64,000 nt of DNA, taken from assembly GCF_018446385.1 (NCBI RefSeq), contig NC_055990.1, positions 23,245,558-23,309,557 on the forward strand, given 5' to 3'. This DNA comes from Zingiber officinale. Its lineage: Eukaryota; Streptophyta; Magnoliopsida; Zingiberales; Zingiberaceae. Each line of letters starts with the position of its first letter. Position 1 is the first letter of the stretch. Position numbers and translations under genes: made by a program. The notes under the pieces were generated by a model that was given only the letters and a program-made list of their open reading frames with translations, searched no databases and was not told the origin of the DNA. Positions 46,617 through 58,086 of the stretch are shown piece by piece.

Positions 46617-49100
46617 ATTTAGTGGTATCAGAGAAGGTATACGATACTTGCTATGTGTTTTGGATTTTCGAGATTTATTCTGATACCAATTTATTTGGTA
46701 TCAGAGGGCAGTTTTACGATCGTTGTCTTTGTATTTTGGATATTTGGGATAACCTGATACCAATTTATTTGGTATCAGAGCGCCAAAGTTTGGCGATACT
46801 TGGTTGGTTTCCGTGTGTTGGATTTTGAGATTTAACTGATACCAATTTATTGGTATCAGAGCAGGGTTATGATACCTGCTTTTGGTGTTCTGGAGATTTA
46901 TCGGATACCTGTTGTTGGTATTCTGGATATTTGGGTTAGCCAGGTTTGCTAGTCAAACTGGGCATTTTCGGATTTTCGATATGGTTATGTTTCGGATTTC
47001 CATTTCGGATTTATTTGGATTTCTGACGATATTCTCGTTCGGAATTTTGAGGTCAGAAGTTAGGGACTGGACAGCGACGGAACATCTCCAGACGACATAT
47101 AGGTATGATGTTTAATTTGATAGTTATGACATGTATTAGCACTTTATCTTTAGTACATGTCTGGTTGTTGTAGCTCATATTACATATGATGGGTTAGCCA
47201 CTGATCTTGGTCGACCCTAATAAAGATCAAGGATTATAGTCTCTGGTGATTTTATATATCTTACCACCAGTAGTTTTAGTTTCTGTTACTACTAGTAGGA
47301 GTTGAAGGCACATACCAGCCTCTGCTATTGTTAGCTGGGTAATGGATGATACCTACATATTCCTGTGGACTTAGCCAATAGAGTTTTTATACTCATATCT
47401 TTTGGATATTAGAGTACCCGATACGATGAAAATTGGTCATTGGGGAGTTATCATGTTTGATCATTGTTGAGAAAGGTTTGAGGTTGAGGGATATTGTGAG
47501 ATCAGTTATTGTGATATGTTGATTTCTAATGATTTATGAGAGTAAATGTTATGTGGTTGTCGGATGATCTATTACTAGATATTGTTTTGATGATTTACTA
47601 GTGGATAACTATTTTGATGATCTATTATTTGGGTTGTCATTGATGGTGATATAGTAAGTGTCATGTATGATATTCACAAATTTGATGATTATAGTTGGTG
47701 ATCAGATATAGATCAGGTGCTAGAGAATTTACGGTTGAGTGCGCCTATGAATTTTAATAAATCTGGTTAGTTGTGGTTAGTTAACAGGATGATAAAATTG
47801 ATATTTGCTTCCTCTGATATTGGACTATGTGGATAAATAATGATTTGATATTTTGAATGCTAACTTGCTCTCATGGGGAGTAGAGACTTATTCATCTGAT
47901 ATTATGTGGGCTGATATTTTTGAGGATAAAAAAAAAATGAGAGTGTCTTGATGTTCTTGAATTCTGATTTTATTTTTTTTTTGGTCGTACACCTTTATAC
48001 ATATGATTATTGTGGGTTCTAGTAGATTATACCCGAGTGGTTAGACATACATGTCTGATTGTTTATTTGAGATATTTGTCAATTAAAAATTATGTTGTGG
48101 AATGTGCACATATGTTTGAGTGTTTTATTGGAGGTATCTTATCAATTTAATATGAGTTCTTATATGTGCAGATGTGTTGGGTGTAATATTTGAGGTATCT
48201 TGTTTATTATATGATTGTTTTGAGAGTATACTCTTGTCGATTATGATTTGTTGGAAGTATTACGTTGATTATACTCTTGGCATAGGTGTACATATGTCAT
48301 GTGAGTGTTGTTGAGGTGTATTGTTGATTATACCTATGTTAATATATGTACACGGGTTCGGTAGGTGTTGTTGGAGGTATTACACTGATTTATACCTGTG
48401 CTATGAGTGTGTTTGGTGTGTACTAATTGGATGATTATGTCGATCATACCTATGTTGTGTGTGTACGTGTGCCAGGTGCATTGTTGGTAGTATCATGATG
48501 ATTCTACCTATGTTGAATGTAGAGTGTAAGTGTCTACATTATGTTATTGGTTGTATTATCCTGTCAATTAATTCTTCTATTAGTGGGTGACCGATCCACT
48601 AGGATGATGATAGAGTTGACTATGGATTTGATTTGCTTACTAGGTTGTTATACCCTAGGCTACTCACATTGATCTGTAGTTGAGTGATCTCGTGCAGTCT
48701 CTAGTTGGATAGTTAGGTGCCTTGGACACTTATGGATTGTTTGTGGTGGAACGGAGTTCCCACATATACATATTTCGGATTGCTTGTAGCGGAGCATTGC
48801 TCCCATATCTATTGCAGATACATGTTATAGATTATTTGTAGTGGAGTGTCACTCCTATATATTGAGGATTTCTTGTGGTAGAGCGTTGCTCCCACATATG
48901 TGGTATTTTCTGTGATGGAGCGTTGCTCTCACACTGGAGGACCTATGCTTAGATGATTTATATCGTTGGTGATCATATTTCAGATTTATTGTCGAGGATC
49001 TTATGGATTGGGAATGTCTGTGATACGAACATTATGTGTATTGGTTTTACCATTAGGGCTTGCGGAGCCTTAGATATTTTCATGGACTAGATGATTTGGG
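46617..49100 (+). other. Tekay-like leader: repeated PBS motifs and non-coding DNA
   Basis: Where gag and protease are expected, no frame with family motifs is found. The PBS (TGGTATCAGAG, 46623-46633) is the first of four tandem repeats of about 75-81 bp; repeats 2-4 contain TGATACCAA and TTGGTATCA facing each other (46681-46703, 46755-46777, 46837-46858). Farther on, repeated short-dyad units lie at 48740-48945 (GGAAC/GTTCC, GGAGCA/TGCTCC, GGAGTG/CACTCC, GAGC/GCTC). Confidence 0.7.
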
Positions 49101-51448
49101 TATCCCTAGGATATTGGATCATAATTCGTTATCGTTATTGATGATGTGGTGTTTTATTCCTGATCTGAGGTGTATCACGTACACTATCTTTGCATAGTTC
49201 TACAGATGTTTCGACTGAAACGTCTAGATGTGAAGATCAGTAGTGCGTATTTTGGTTGTCTTCTGTGAGATGTTTGAGACACACGGTCATCAGTAGGAGT
49301 ATACCGTGGTTCCACAGAAGATCGAGGTTGTTACCATTGGGAGTAGACGGAGTCTATAGAAGAGGCTCGTAACTTCCTTTGTTTGGCTCGATATTTCCGA
49401 AGATACGTTGAGGGTTTCTCTCGGATAGCTATGTCACTGACACACCTGACCTGGAAAGGCTTGAAGTTCACTTGGACTGAGGATGACAAGACCAGCTTCT
49501 AGGAGCTGAAGTGGAGACTAGTGTCGGCTCCGATTTTGAATTTTTACCTTCTGGAGAGGACGGATATGTCCTCTGCACCGACACATCTATTAAGGGTTTG
49601 AGCGCTGTTCTGATGCAGCACGATAGAGTAGTCTCCTATGCTTCTCGTCAGTTGAAGGAGCAGGAGAAGAACTGCCCTGTACATGATCTGGGCAAGTCGC
49701 CATTATTTTTGCCATGAAGATTTGGCGACATTATTTATATGGCGTTACATTTGAGATTCTCACTGACCATAAGAGTCTCAAAGATCTGTTTACTTAGAAG
49801 GAACTTAATCTCTGACAGAGGAGATGGATGGAGTTCCTGAAGGATTTTTTATTGTACCATTAGCTATCACCCGGGGAAAGCTAATGTGGTTGTCGATGCG
49901 CTTAGCAGGAAGTCCGGAGGGACTTTAGCTTGCCACCGAGTTGTGGTCACAGACTTGATTTAAGGTTCCTCCGATTTGGGCCTTGAGGGGTAAGGACAGA
50001 CAGAGCAGGGTACTCTGGTTACCATGGGTGCTCAGTCGTTGATCAGGACGAGGATACGAGAGCCCTAGGCTGCTGATCAGTATTTGCAATTTATTTGCAG
50101 CAGACCGAGTTCACACGAGACGAGGAGGGTGTTATTCACTTCCGAGGCAGATTATGCGTACTTCAGTCTCATCCGGTCTTACAGGAGCTACTTCAGGAGG
50201 CTCATCGCTCTCGATTTGCGATCCATCCAGGCGGGACCCGTATGTATCGAGACTTGCGGCATTCCTACTGGTGGAACGGCATAAGGAAAGATGTCGCGGA
50301 TTTTGTAGCTAGATGTCTTGTCTGTCAGCAAGTGAAGGCTGAACACTAGAGACCTGCAGGGCTACTTCAGCGGATTCCTATTCCTGAGTGTAAGTGGGAT
50401 CACATTATCATGGACTTGTGGTAGGGTTGCCGAGGACACGATGAGGCCATGACGTGATTTGGGTAATCGTAGATCGATTAACCAAATCCGCACACTTCTT
50501 AGCGATCCGGAGGACTGATCCCTTGGATCGATTGGCAGATCTGTATTGTCGGGAGATTATCAGACTATATGGTGTTCCATTGAGTATCATTTCGGATAGA
50601 GATCTATGGTTCACGTCTCGTTTCTGGCAGAGTCTGCAGCAGGCCTTAGGCACACAGCTCCGTTTCAGTACAGCTTTCCATCCACAGACAGATGGACAGT
50701 CAGAGCGGACCATTCAGACTTTAGAGGACCTGCTGAGGTCATGTGTTATGGATTTCGGAGGCAGTTGGGAGGACCATCTGCCGTTAGTAGAGTTTGCCTA
50801 CAACAACAGCTTTCATTCGGCTCTCCAGATGGCACCGTTTGAGGCGTTGTATGGTAGACCTTGTCGGACACCCGTCCTTTGGGATGAGGTTGGAGAGGCC
50901 CAGTTGTTGGGACCTCATAGAGTTCAGCAGATGCAGAGTTGGTCCGTACTATCAGACGGAGGATGTCAGAGGCGCAGGACCGCCAGAAGAGTTATGTTGA
51001 TCAGAGACACAGACCACTAGAGTTCTCTGTTGGCGACCATGTATTTATGCGAGTTTCACCCACGAAAGGGGTGAAGAGATTTGGCCTCAGAGGTAAGCTA
51101 GCTCCGCGGTACATTGGCCCTTTCGAGATCTTGGAGAGGATCGGAGCGGTAGCTTACCGACTGGCACTACCACCGTCCCTGTCAGGCGTTCAAGATGTGT
51201 TCCATGTATCGATGTTGAGGAGATACGTACATGACCCGACACATGTGCTGACAGATATTCCAGTTCCAGTTCAGCCTGACATTACATATAAGGAGGTTCC
51301 GGTATGGATTCTCGACCGTAAAGAGCAGCAGTTGCGGAACAAGACTATCCGGCTGGTTAAAGTCGGATGGCAGCATCATTCGGACGAGGAGGCTACTTGG
51401 AAGCTCGAGGATACGATCCGAGTTCGATATCCCCATCTTTTCACTTGA
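49101..51448 (+). pseudogene. Broken pol of the Tekay-like element
   Basis: In order: the tail of RT (IDDVVFYS near 49140); RT-RNase H linker and RNase H (DGYVLCTDTSIKGLSAVLMQ, VVSYASRQLKEQEKN, 49511-49717); integrase zinc finger with paired His and Cys (HPGGTRMYRDLRHSYWWNGI...CLVCQQVKAEH, 50095-50349) followed by a stop; integrase core (VIVDRLTKSAHFLAI, IISDRD, FHPQTDGQSERTIQ, AYNNSF, 50454-50935); GPF-type module and chromodomain (YIGPFEILERIGAVAYRL, VFHVSMLRRY, RKEQQLRNKTIRLVKVGW, 50939-51448). Premature stops at about 50347 and 50421 and a frame change near 50935 inactivate it. The N-terminal two thirds of RT and all of protease and gag are missing or unrecognisable. Confidence 0.85.
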
Positions 51449-51558
51449 GGTATGTGATTCAGTTTACCGTTCAGCATTTATACTTTCTGTCTATTGTTAG
51501 TACTTGCTGATGGTAGATAATGAAATTTGGGGACCAAATTTTTATTTGTGGGGGAGAA

Positions 51559-54330
51559 TGTAAAATGCCGGAAATAGGCGAATATTAATAAGGAAATTTT
51601 CCGAAATTTTTGGAAATTTTTCGAGAATTTTTCGGAACTCGTATGGATAAGTTAACGAGGATAAAATTTGGGTTCCCGAAAAGGCCTGTTTAGGCTACCC
51701 ATTTAAGTGAGGAATTGTTTATTTTATAAATTCCTTTTTCTTATTTCTTTTCCTTTATTTTCTCTCTTCCTCGCCGTTTCCTTCTCTTCGCCCGCGCCTG
51801 CTCACCCGAACCCTAACCGTCGGCCACGGCGATTTTTCTTCCTCCCCTTCCACTTCTTCTTCTTCCCGAGATATCGCCGGCCATAGGAGCCCTAGCGCCG
51901 ACCTTCTGCCCGCGACGCCGGTCTCTCCTCTGTGCTCTAGCCTTGATTCACTGCCGACCTCTCCTCTACCCGCCACTGCTGTGCCCTAGCCGGAAGCCGA
52001 CGGCCACAGTTCCATCTCTCTCCAGCGGCCATTTTGTTGTTGTCCTTGCTATGCCCTAGCGCCGGCAGCCGACCACAGTGCCCTAGCCTTCCTTCTGCCG
52101 CAGCCGCCACAGGGAGCAGTGACGCCGCCTTTCCTCTTCTTCCTGTCCAAGCGCCGGTGAAGTGCAAGCACAACCGAGCAAAGCCTTCACATTTCTCTAG
52201 CGCCATCCTCCTTCCCTCCGTGCTGCCGAGCTGACTCTCATAGCCCACTTTCGTGCCCTAGTTGGGTGTACTGCCGCCGCTGCTCCTCTGCACAGTGTCG
52301 CCGTCGTTCGCCCTATTGTCGGCCAGCCGAACCCTAGATCGTTGCTTGCTCACCTGGGCCCTAGTTCCCTAATGCTGAAGCCTCTAACTCGTGCCCTAGC
52401 AGTGAAGTCACTTGTTCTAATTCCAGTAGCAACCATCTCTTGTAGTTGGATCATGTGCTAATTGTTTTTGGTTTCTGGCAGCAAGGTTTTCAGTTGTATC
52501 AATTGGAAATTCTTCGACCTTGGATTTAAAAGTGATACATCCAGATTTAGGTGAGTTTAGAGGTGATTCCATTCTACATTGAATTCCATTAATAGTAATG
52601 GGTAGTACCAGTTGATTAGTTGATATTAGATTGATAAATATATTTGTTGTATTCCATTTGGATAAGTTAATTGATGATCCAATTGAGGTTTATAAATTGG
52701 GTTTGTATTTAAGTTAGATTTCAGGGATTCGATTTAGCTAATTAATTTGTATATAATTAGCTAAACCTGTATGTCGTATTGCCACATGACTTTGACGCGA
52801 GACGAGTATCTCGGAGTCGGAATTGGACTTTTCTTTTATCGGAGGCGGGTACTTTTGACTTATTGTCTTTGATATGCTTAGTAATGAAATTAACAATTTG
52901 CATTAATTGTGTTTTCTTATTTGTTTCGGTTAATCACTGCCCGATACATGTTGCCTGCTTGATTGATTGTTTGTTTGCATCTCGTATTGATACCTATCTG
53001 ATTTCACATGCTCATGGGTAGTGATATAACCATGTTTTACCATGTCAGGACCTAGGTTTGATACCTTATTTGATCAGTATACCTTGATATGATTTATTCA
53101 CTATGGTGCCCATTGTTATATGTCCAGAGGTTGGTTTAGTATATTACCATGCTTAGTGACATGCACCATTTGCATAACCGCATGCTGTGCGATAGATTGC
53201 TCCATTATTGTTGAGCACTTTGCCAGTTTTCATCACTGTTCGGTGCTCCGTTGTGACGCTCATGGGTAGCCTGACACAGCGTGGTAGCACGTCAGTTTGG
53301 CTCTTCCGGTGCTCCGTTAGTCCGCTCATGGGTAGTGTGACACAGCGTGTAGCACGTTAGAGATCCCTCCCCGTCATAGCATACTGGGAGATGAGAGCAT
53401 TGCGCTCCCCCATTTATGATTTGGGGTAGGAGTACGTGTGTACTCCGACAGCATCCCATCCACTCGATCACTCATCAGGAGTAGTGTTGCAGAGTGCACG
53501 GTTGTCACAGCTCTACCCACTCGGTCCCACTTTTGTTATGAGTTGGCTGACTGGCGTCCGGGGTGACCATGACATTGGCATCATATGCATGATGCATTTA
53601 TTGTTTGTGATTGTGTTTGCTGCATTTATATGCTGCATATTATTTGGATACCTATGTTTGATATGTATACAGGTCTTCTATACCTTTCGGACTGTTTGTC
53701 CTTATACCGGGTCCTGGTTAGTACAGATTCCCTCCTGTCTACTTCGATTTGCATTTATCTTTATTTTTATCAGGAGACTGTACGCATGATTAGTGCTAGG
53801 TGTTATTTCTTTACTTTGCATATCAATTGTACCTGCTGAGTGTTGGACTCACCCCTCCTCCATTATTGTTATTTTTCAGGTTAATGCTGTCAGGAGAGAG
53901 TTCTAGTTGCTAGTCCCCTGCAGATCTCAAGCTGTTATCTTTTGGGTTTCTTATTTAGACTGTGTTAGATTTATTCTATTTGAGGATTTGGATATTGTAT
54001 GGATTCATATGATCGATGGATTTTTGTATGATTTGGATTTGTTCTACTACATGTCTGCCTGGACGACAGAAGAGGTAAGTTAATCTTATCGTCGGATTTG
54101 AGATTTACGAGTGTAGTTGAGTAGGGTTGTTTTTGAGTCATATGTTCATTGTTACAGTGTGTTTATTATTAACTGCGTGTGATGGTTATATATATGTTTG
54201 TTTATTTCTGTTATTATTCCAGCCGCATGTAGCTGAGGTATGTGGTTATGTAGAAAGTTTCAGATTGTCGGTCGTACAGGGGAGATGCTGCCGAAATTTC
54301 TTCGGACAAGGACTCCTCCGGGGCGTGACA
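51559..54330 (+). repeat. 3' LTR of the Tekay-like element
   Basis: 2772 bp, preceded by the purine tract GTGGGGGAGA. Differences from the 5' LTR are few; the largest is a local rearrangement at about 53254-53275, where GCTCATGGGTAGC replaces GTGACACGGC-type sequence. Confidence 0.9.
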
Positions 54331-54335
54331 ACAGA

Positions 54336-56000
54336 ACTCTGTCCGGTCTCTGATGTTCTGCTTTAACCCGTTGACATGTCAGGCAGGTACTGATATATCT
54401 TGCAATGTCTCTTTTCATTCCAGACCACCAGAAGCGTTCCTTTACATCTTGGTACATCTTGGTGGAACCAGGATGCATAGCGTAGGGGGTTCTATGGGCT
54501 TCATCTAGGATTTTTCATCGTAGTTCTTCTTGATGAGGGACACAGAGGCGATCACCATAATATAGCATCCCACGGTCTAATACTCGGAACTCTCCATTTT
54601 CTCCCTCCTGTATTCCCTGCTTGATTTTCTGAATATTAGGATCTTCATCCTGCCCTATCTGTATATCTTCAAGCAAGGTTGACTCTAATGTCCAAATGGA
54701 GAGCTGCCCAGTAACAATTTTAAGCCCAAAATTTACTATTTCCTTCCGTAGGGGATGGGACATAGCGGATAAGGATAATAAAGCTACGCAAGATTTCCTA
54801 CTTAGTGCATCTGCCACTTTGTTCGCCTTCCCTAGATGATAGAGGATTTCACAGTCATAGTCCTTGACCAGTTCAAGTCATCTCCTCTGTCTCATGTTCA
54901 GGCCTTTCTGAGTGAAGAAATACCTAAGACTCTGGTGATCTGTGTAAATCTTGCACTGAGCTCCGTATAAGTAATGCCTCCAAATTTTGAGAGTGAAGAC
55001 TACCGCTGCTAACTCATGGTCATGAGTGGGATAGTTCTTCTCATAATCCTTGAGTTGTCTCGAGGCATAGGCAATGACTTTGCCATTCTACATCAGTACA
55101 ACCCCGAGTCCCAATTTAGAAGCATCACTGTAAATATAGAAGCTTTCGCTAGTCTCTGGAAGAGTCAGGACTGGAGCACTGGTCAGTCTCCTTTTCAGTT
55201 CCATGAAACTCTTCTCATAATCCTCTGTCCACTCAAATTTTCTATTCTTTCTGGTAAGTACTGTCAATGGGGAGGCAATCCTTGAGAAGTTTTCTACAAA
55301 TTTCCTGTAGTAGCCTGCTAACCCAAGGAAACTCCTAATTTCACTGGAATTCTTGGGTTTATTCCAGTTACTCACAGCTTCTATTTTGTCGGATCTACCA
55401 TAACCCCATCCTTGGAAATAATGTGACCTAGAAAGGACACTTGATCGAGCCAGAACTCACACTTGGAGAACTTTACGTACAACTGGCTCTGCTGAAGAAT
55501 CTGTAATACTGTCCTCAGATGTTCAGCATGTTCTTCTTGGGGTCTGGAGTATATAAGGATATCGTCTATGAAGACTATTACGAACTTGTCCAAATATGCT
55601 TTGAATACGTTGTTCATCATATCCATAAACGTAGCAGGAGCGTTCATCACTCCAAAAGGCTTAACTACAAACTCGTAGTGCCCATACCTCGTTCGGAATG
55701 TCGTCTTCGGTACATTATCCACTTTCGCTTTCACTTGATGATATCCGAACCGTAAGTCTATCTTGGAAAAGACGGTGACTCCCTTTAACTGATTAAATAG
55801 ATCATCAATTCTCGCCAGGGGATATATATTCTTGATTGTTACTTTGTTCAGCGCTCGGTAGTCCACACACATTCACATGGACTCGCCCTTCTTCTTTACG
55901 AACAACACCGGAGCTCCCCATGGTGAGTAACTAGGGTGAATAAAACCCTTGTCAAGCAGCCCCTGTAGTTGTCCCTGAAGTTCTTTCAATTCTGCCGGAG
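54336..56000 (-). pseudogene. G reverse transcriptase, RNase H and integrase zinc finger
   Basis: RT domain at 55381-55872: [41 protein letters not shown], the catalytic [10 protein letters not shown] and [12 protein letters not shown]. RNase H at 55088-55375 ([37 protein letters not shown]) and its end MADALSRKS (54817). Integrase zinc finger at 54336-54478 (HPGSTKMYQDVKERFWW...CLTCQRVKAEH). Frames are long but separated by stops and shifts, for example near 55375 and 54870-55085. The last part is cut by the Tekay-like insertion at 54330. Confidence 0.88.
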
Positions 56001-58072
56001 TCATGCGGTAGGTGCCTTTGAGATTGGATGGGTACCCAGGATAAGTTCAATCTCAAACTCAATTTCCCTATTCAGAGCTAAGCCTGGCAACTCATCCGGA
56101 AATACTTCTGGGTAGTCACATATGACTCTAACTTCCTCTAACTTTTGGTCTCTTTCTTGCTGGGTATTAATCACATGAGCTAGAAACCCGACACATTCAT
56201 CAGCTAACATTTTCTGAGCTTTTATGGCCGATAAGAATTTCTTGGTTTTCTTCTTTGATTCTCCGATGAACTCAAACTTAGACTCTGCCTCAGGTTGGAA
56301 TAGGACTCTTCTCTTATGGCACTCGATGGAAGCACCATACTTGCTCAAAAAGTCCATCCCAAAAATACATCATAATCAAACAAGTTCAGTATTATCAAAT
56401 CATAGTACAGTTCTCTGTCTGAAATTTTAACTGGCACCGCACGTAGCCAGTGCGTAGATGTCATTATCTCTCCCGAGGGTATTGTCATCAAGAATTATCC
56501 GCGTAAGACCTCCGGGGGCATACCTATTCTTTCAACAAATGCTATGGAGACAAACGAATGGGTTACCCCAGTATCAAATAGTACAGTTGTATATTGACTA
56601 AAAAAGTGTATCTGACCTGTGACAACAGTTGAGGCGTTTGCTACCTCCTCTCTGGTAAGGGAGAAAACTCAAGCATTTGTAGAACTTGGTGGGGCTTCCA
56701 GTCTGCCTTGGCTAATATGAGGACCCTCCAACGCGGTTTGCATCTGGTGTAGCTGTGTCTGCTTGCCTCCATACTGAACAGGTTGTGCTGGAGGTAGATT
56801 GATCTTGGTCGGGAAATACTTGGCCATATTCCCCTCTTGACCACATGTATAACAGGCACTAGTGCCCTTGCGACAGATTCCCGGATGCATCTTCCAACAC
56901 GTGAGACACGTAGCATACTTAGGCTGCTTGCTTACGAATCCTTCCTTTTTATTACTCCATTACTTCATCTTGGAGCTCCCCTTCTAGGTTGGACCTTGGC
57001 CCTCGGGTTTCTGAGTGTCAGAACTTCCTTGACTTTTATTCTCAACCAGTACTGGCTTCTGTTGTTTGATGTTGTTCAGGTAATGCTCCGTGATCAAGGC
57101 ACTACTAATCAGCTCCTCTACAGTCTGTGGTCTATTAATTTTGCCAGCTACATTCAGAGCTATCTCTGGCCTCAACATCTTGAGCATTAGCCTTACCCTT
57201 TCTCGTTCTGTGCTGACCAGTTTGGGGCATAGCCGAGCCAGCCTATTGAATTTCTTCACGGCTTCGTCAACTGATAAACTTCCTTGCTGGAATTTCGTGA
57301 ACTCGTCGTAATGTTTGTTTGTGACTCACATATGAAAGAATTCTTAAAAGAACTCAGTCTCGAAGTCAGACCAGGTTATTTGATTCACTATTCTTTTTGC
57401 CTTGACGCGTTCCCACCACATTCTTACATCACCGGTGAGACAGAAGGAAGCGCACTTTATCTTTCTACCTCTGGCCAGTCTAGTAACTCCATTATACTCT
57501 CCAGGGTTTTGAACCATGCCTGAGCATCCCATGGTTCGTTGGTGCCAGAGAAGTTCTCTGGTTTCAATTTCTGTCACTGGATAAGGTATGCTTCCTGCCT
57601 CACTACCCTTGTAGAGGCTGCAGGTGGAACTGATGGAACCTCGGCCGCAATTGGTGTTACCACATTAGCTTCCGGTGGAACTACAGGAGAAGCTTGCTGG
57701 TTAGCAGTCAGGGTGGCTATGACCTGCTGCTGTTCTGCCAATTGTCTCTGTAACTGAGTTACTACTTCTAAAAGGTTGGGCGGTGGTGCAGACTCATTCG
57801 TCTCTGGTTGAGGTTCATTAACTCTTGGTCGTCTAGCCGGTCGTCCTCTGGCCATCTACATATTCATAAACCAACGAGTGAGACAATGCATTAGCCCATC
57901 ATCATTCTTACTCGCTGGCCTTAGTACTTACATGTATAAACATGCATAATCTTAACAAATAGTTCTTACTAATCATAACCGGAATAAAATGCATAAAAGT
58001 TGTGAGAAGGTACTTTCTTACTTGGAAGCTGCAGGATCAATGCTTGATGTGTGTGACGGAAGAATGGAACTT
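56001..58072 (-). pseudogene. G gag and protease region
   Basis: Gag starts at 57855 (MARGRPARRPRVNEPQPET) with a proline-rich part and a Q-rich helix (LLEVVTQLQRQLAEQQQ). The capsid core follows in another frame (FCLTGDVRMWWERVKAKR...TWSDFETEFF, 57344-57577), then FNRLARLCPKLVSTERERV (56984-57259), and a zinc knuckle in which the expected His and last Cys are replaced (CYTCGQEGNMAKYFP, 56669-56890). The protease end and RT entry lie at 56001-56357 (MDFLSKYGASIECHKRRVLF, DYPEVFPDELPGL). Several frameshifts and stops; not functional. Confidence 0.85.
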
Positions 58073-58084
58073 GCTCTGATACAA
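58073..58084 (-). other. Primer-binding site of G
   Basis: Minus strand TTGTATCAGAGC, a one-base variant of the usual tRNA-Met site, two bases from the LTR end at 58087. Confidence 0.8.
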
Positions 58085-58086
58085 AT

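Larger units (their letters stand above)
43855..54330 (+). mobile_element. Tekay-like Gypsy chromovirus
   Basis: 10,476 bp with LTRs 43855-46616 and 51559-54330 (TGTAAAAT...GGGGCGTGACA), ACAGA target duplications (43850-43854, 54331-54335), PBS at 46623 and PPT at 51548-51557. The LTRs are almost identical, so this is one of the youngest insertions in the window. Long LTRs (about 2.8 kb), an integrase with TKSAHFLAI, and a chromodomain tail (RKEQQLRNKTIRLVKVGW...EEATWKLED) fit the Tekay/Del lineage. Pol is broken by stops and frameshifts and no gag is recognisable, so it is not autonomous. Confidence 0.9.

Noticed and set aside
49101..51448. Endogenous pararetrovirus as an alternative source of RT/integrase
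   Set aside because: An integrase core, chromodomain, paired LTRs and target duplications identify Gypsy elements; pararetroviruses lack these.
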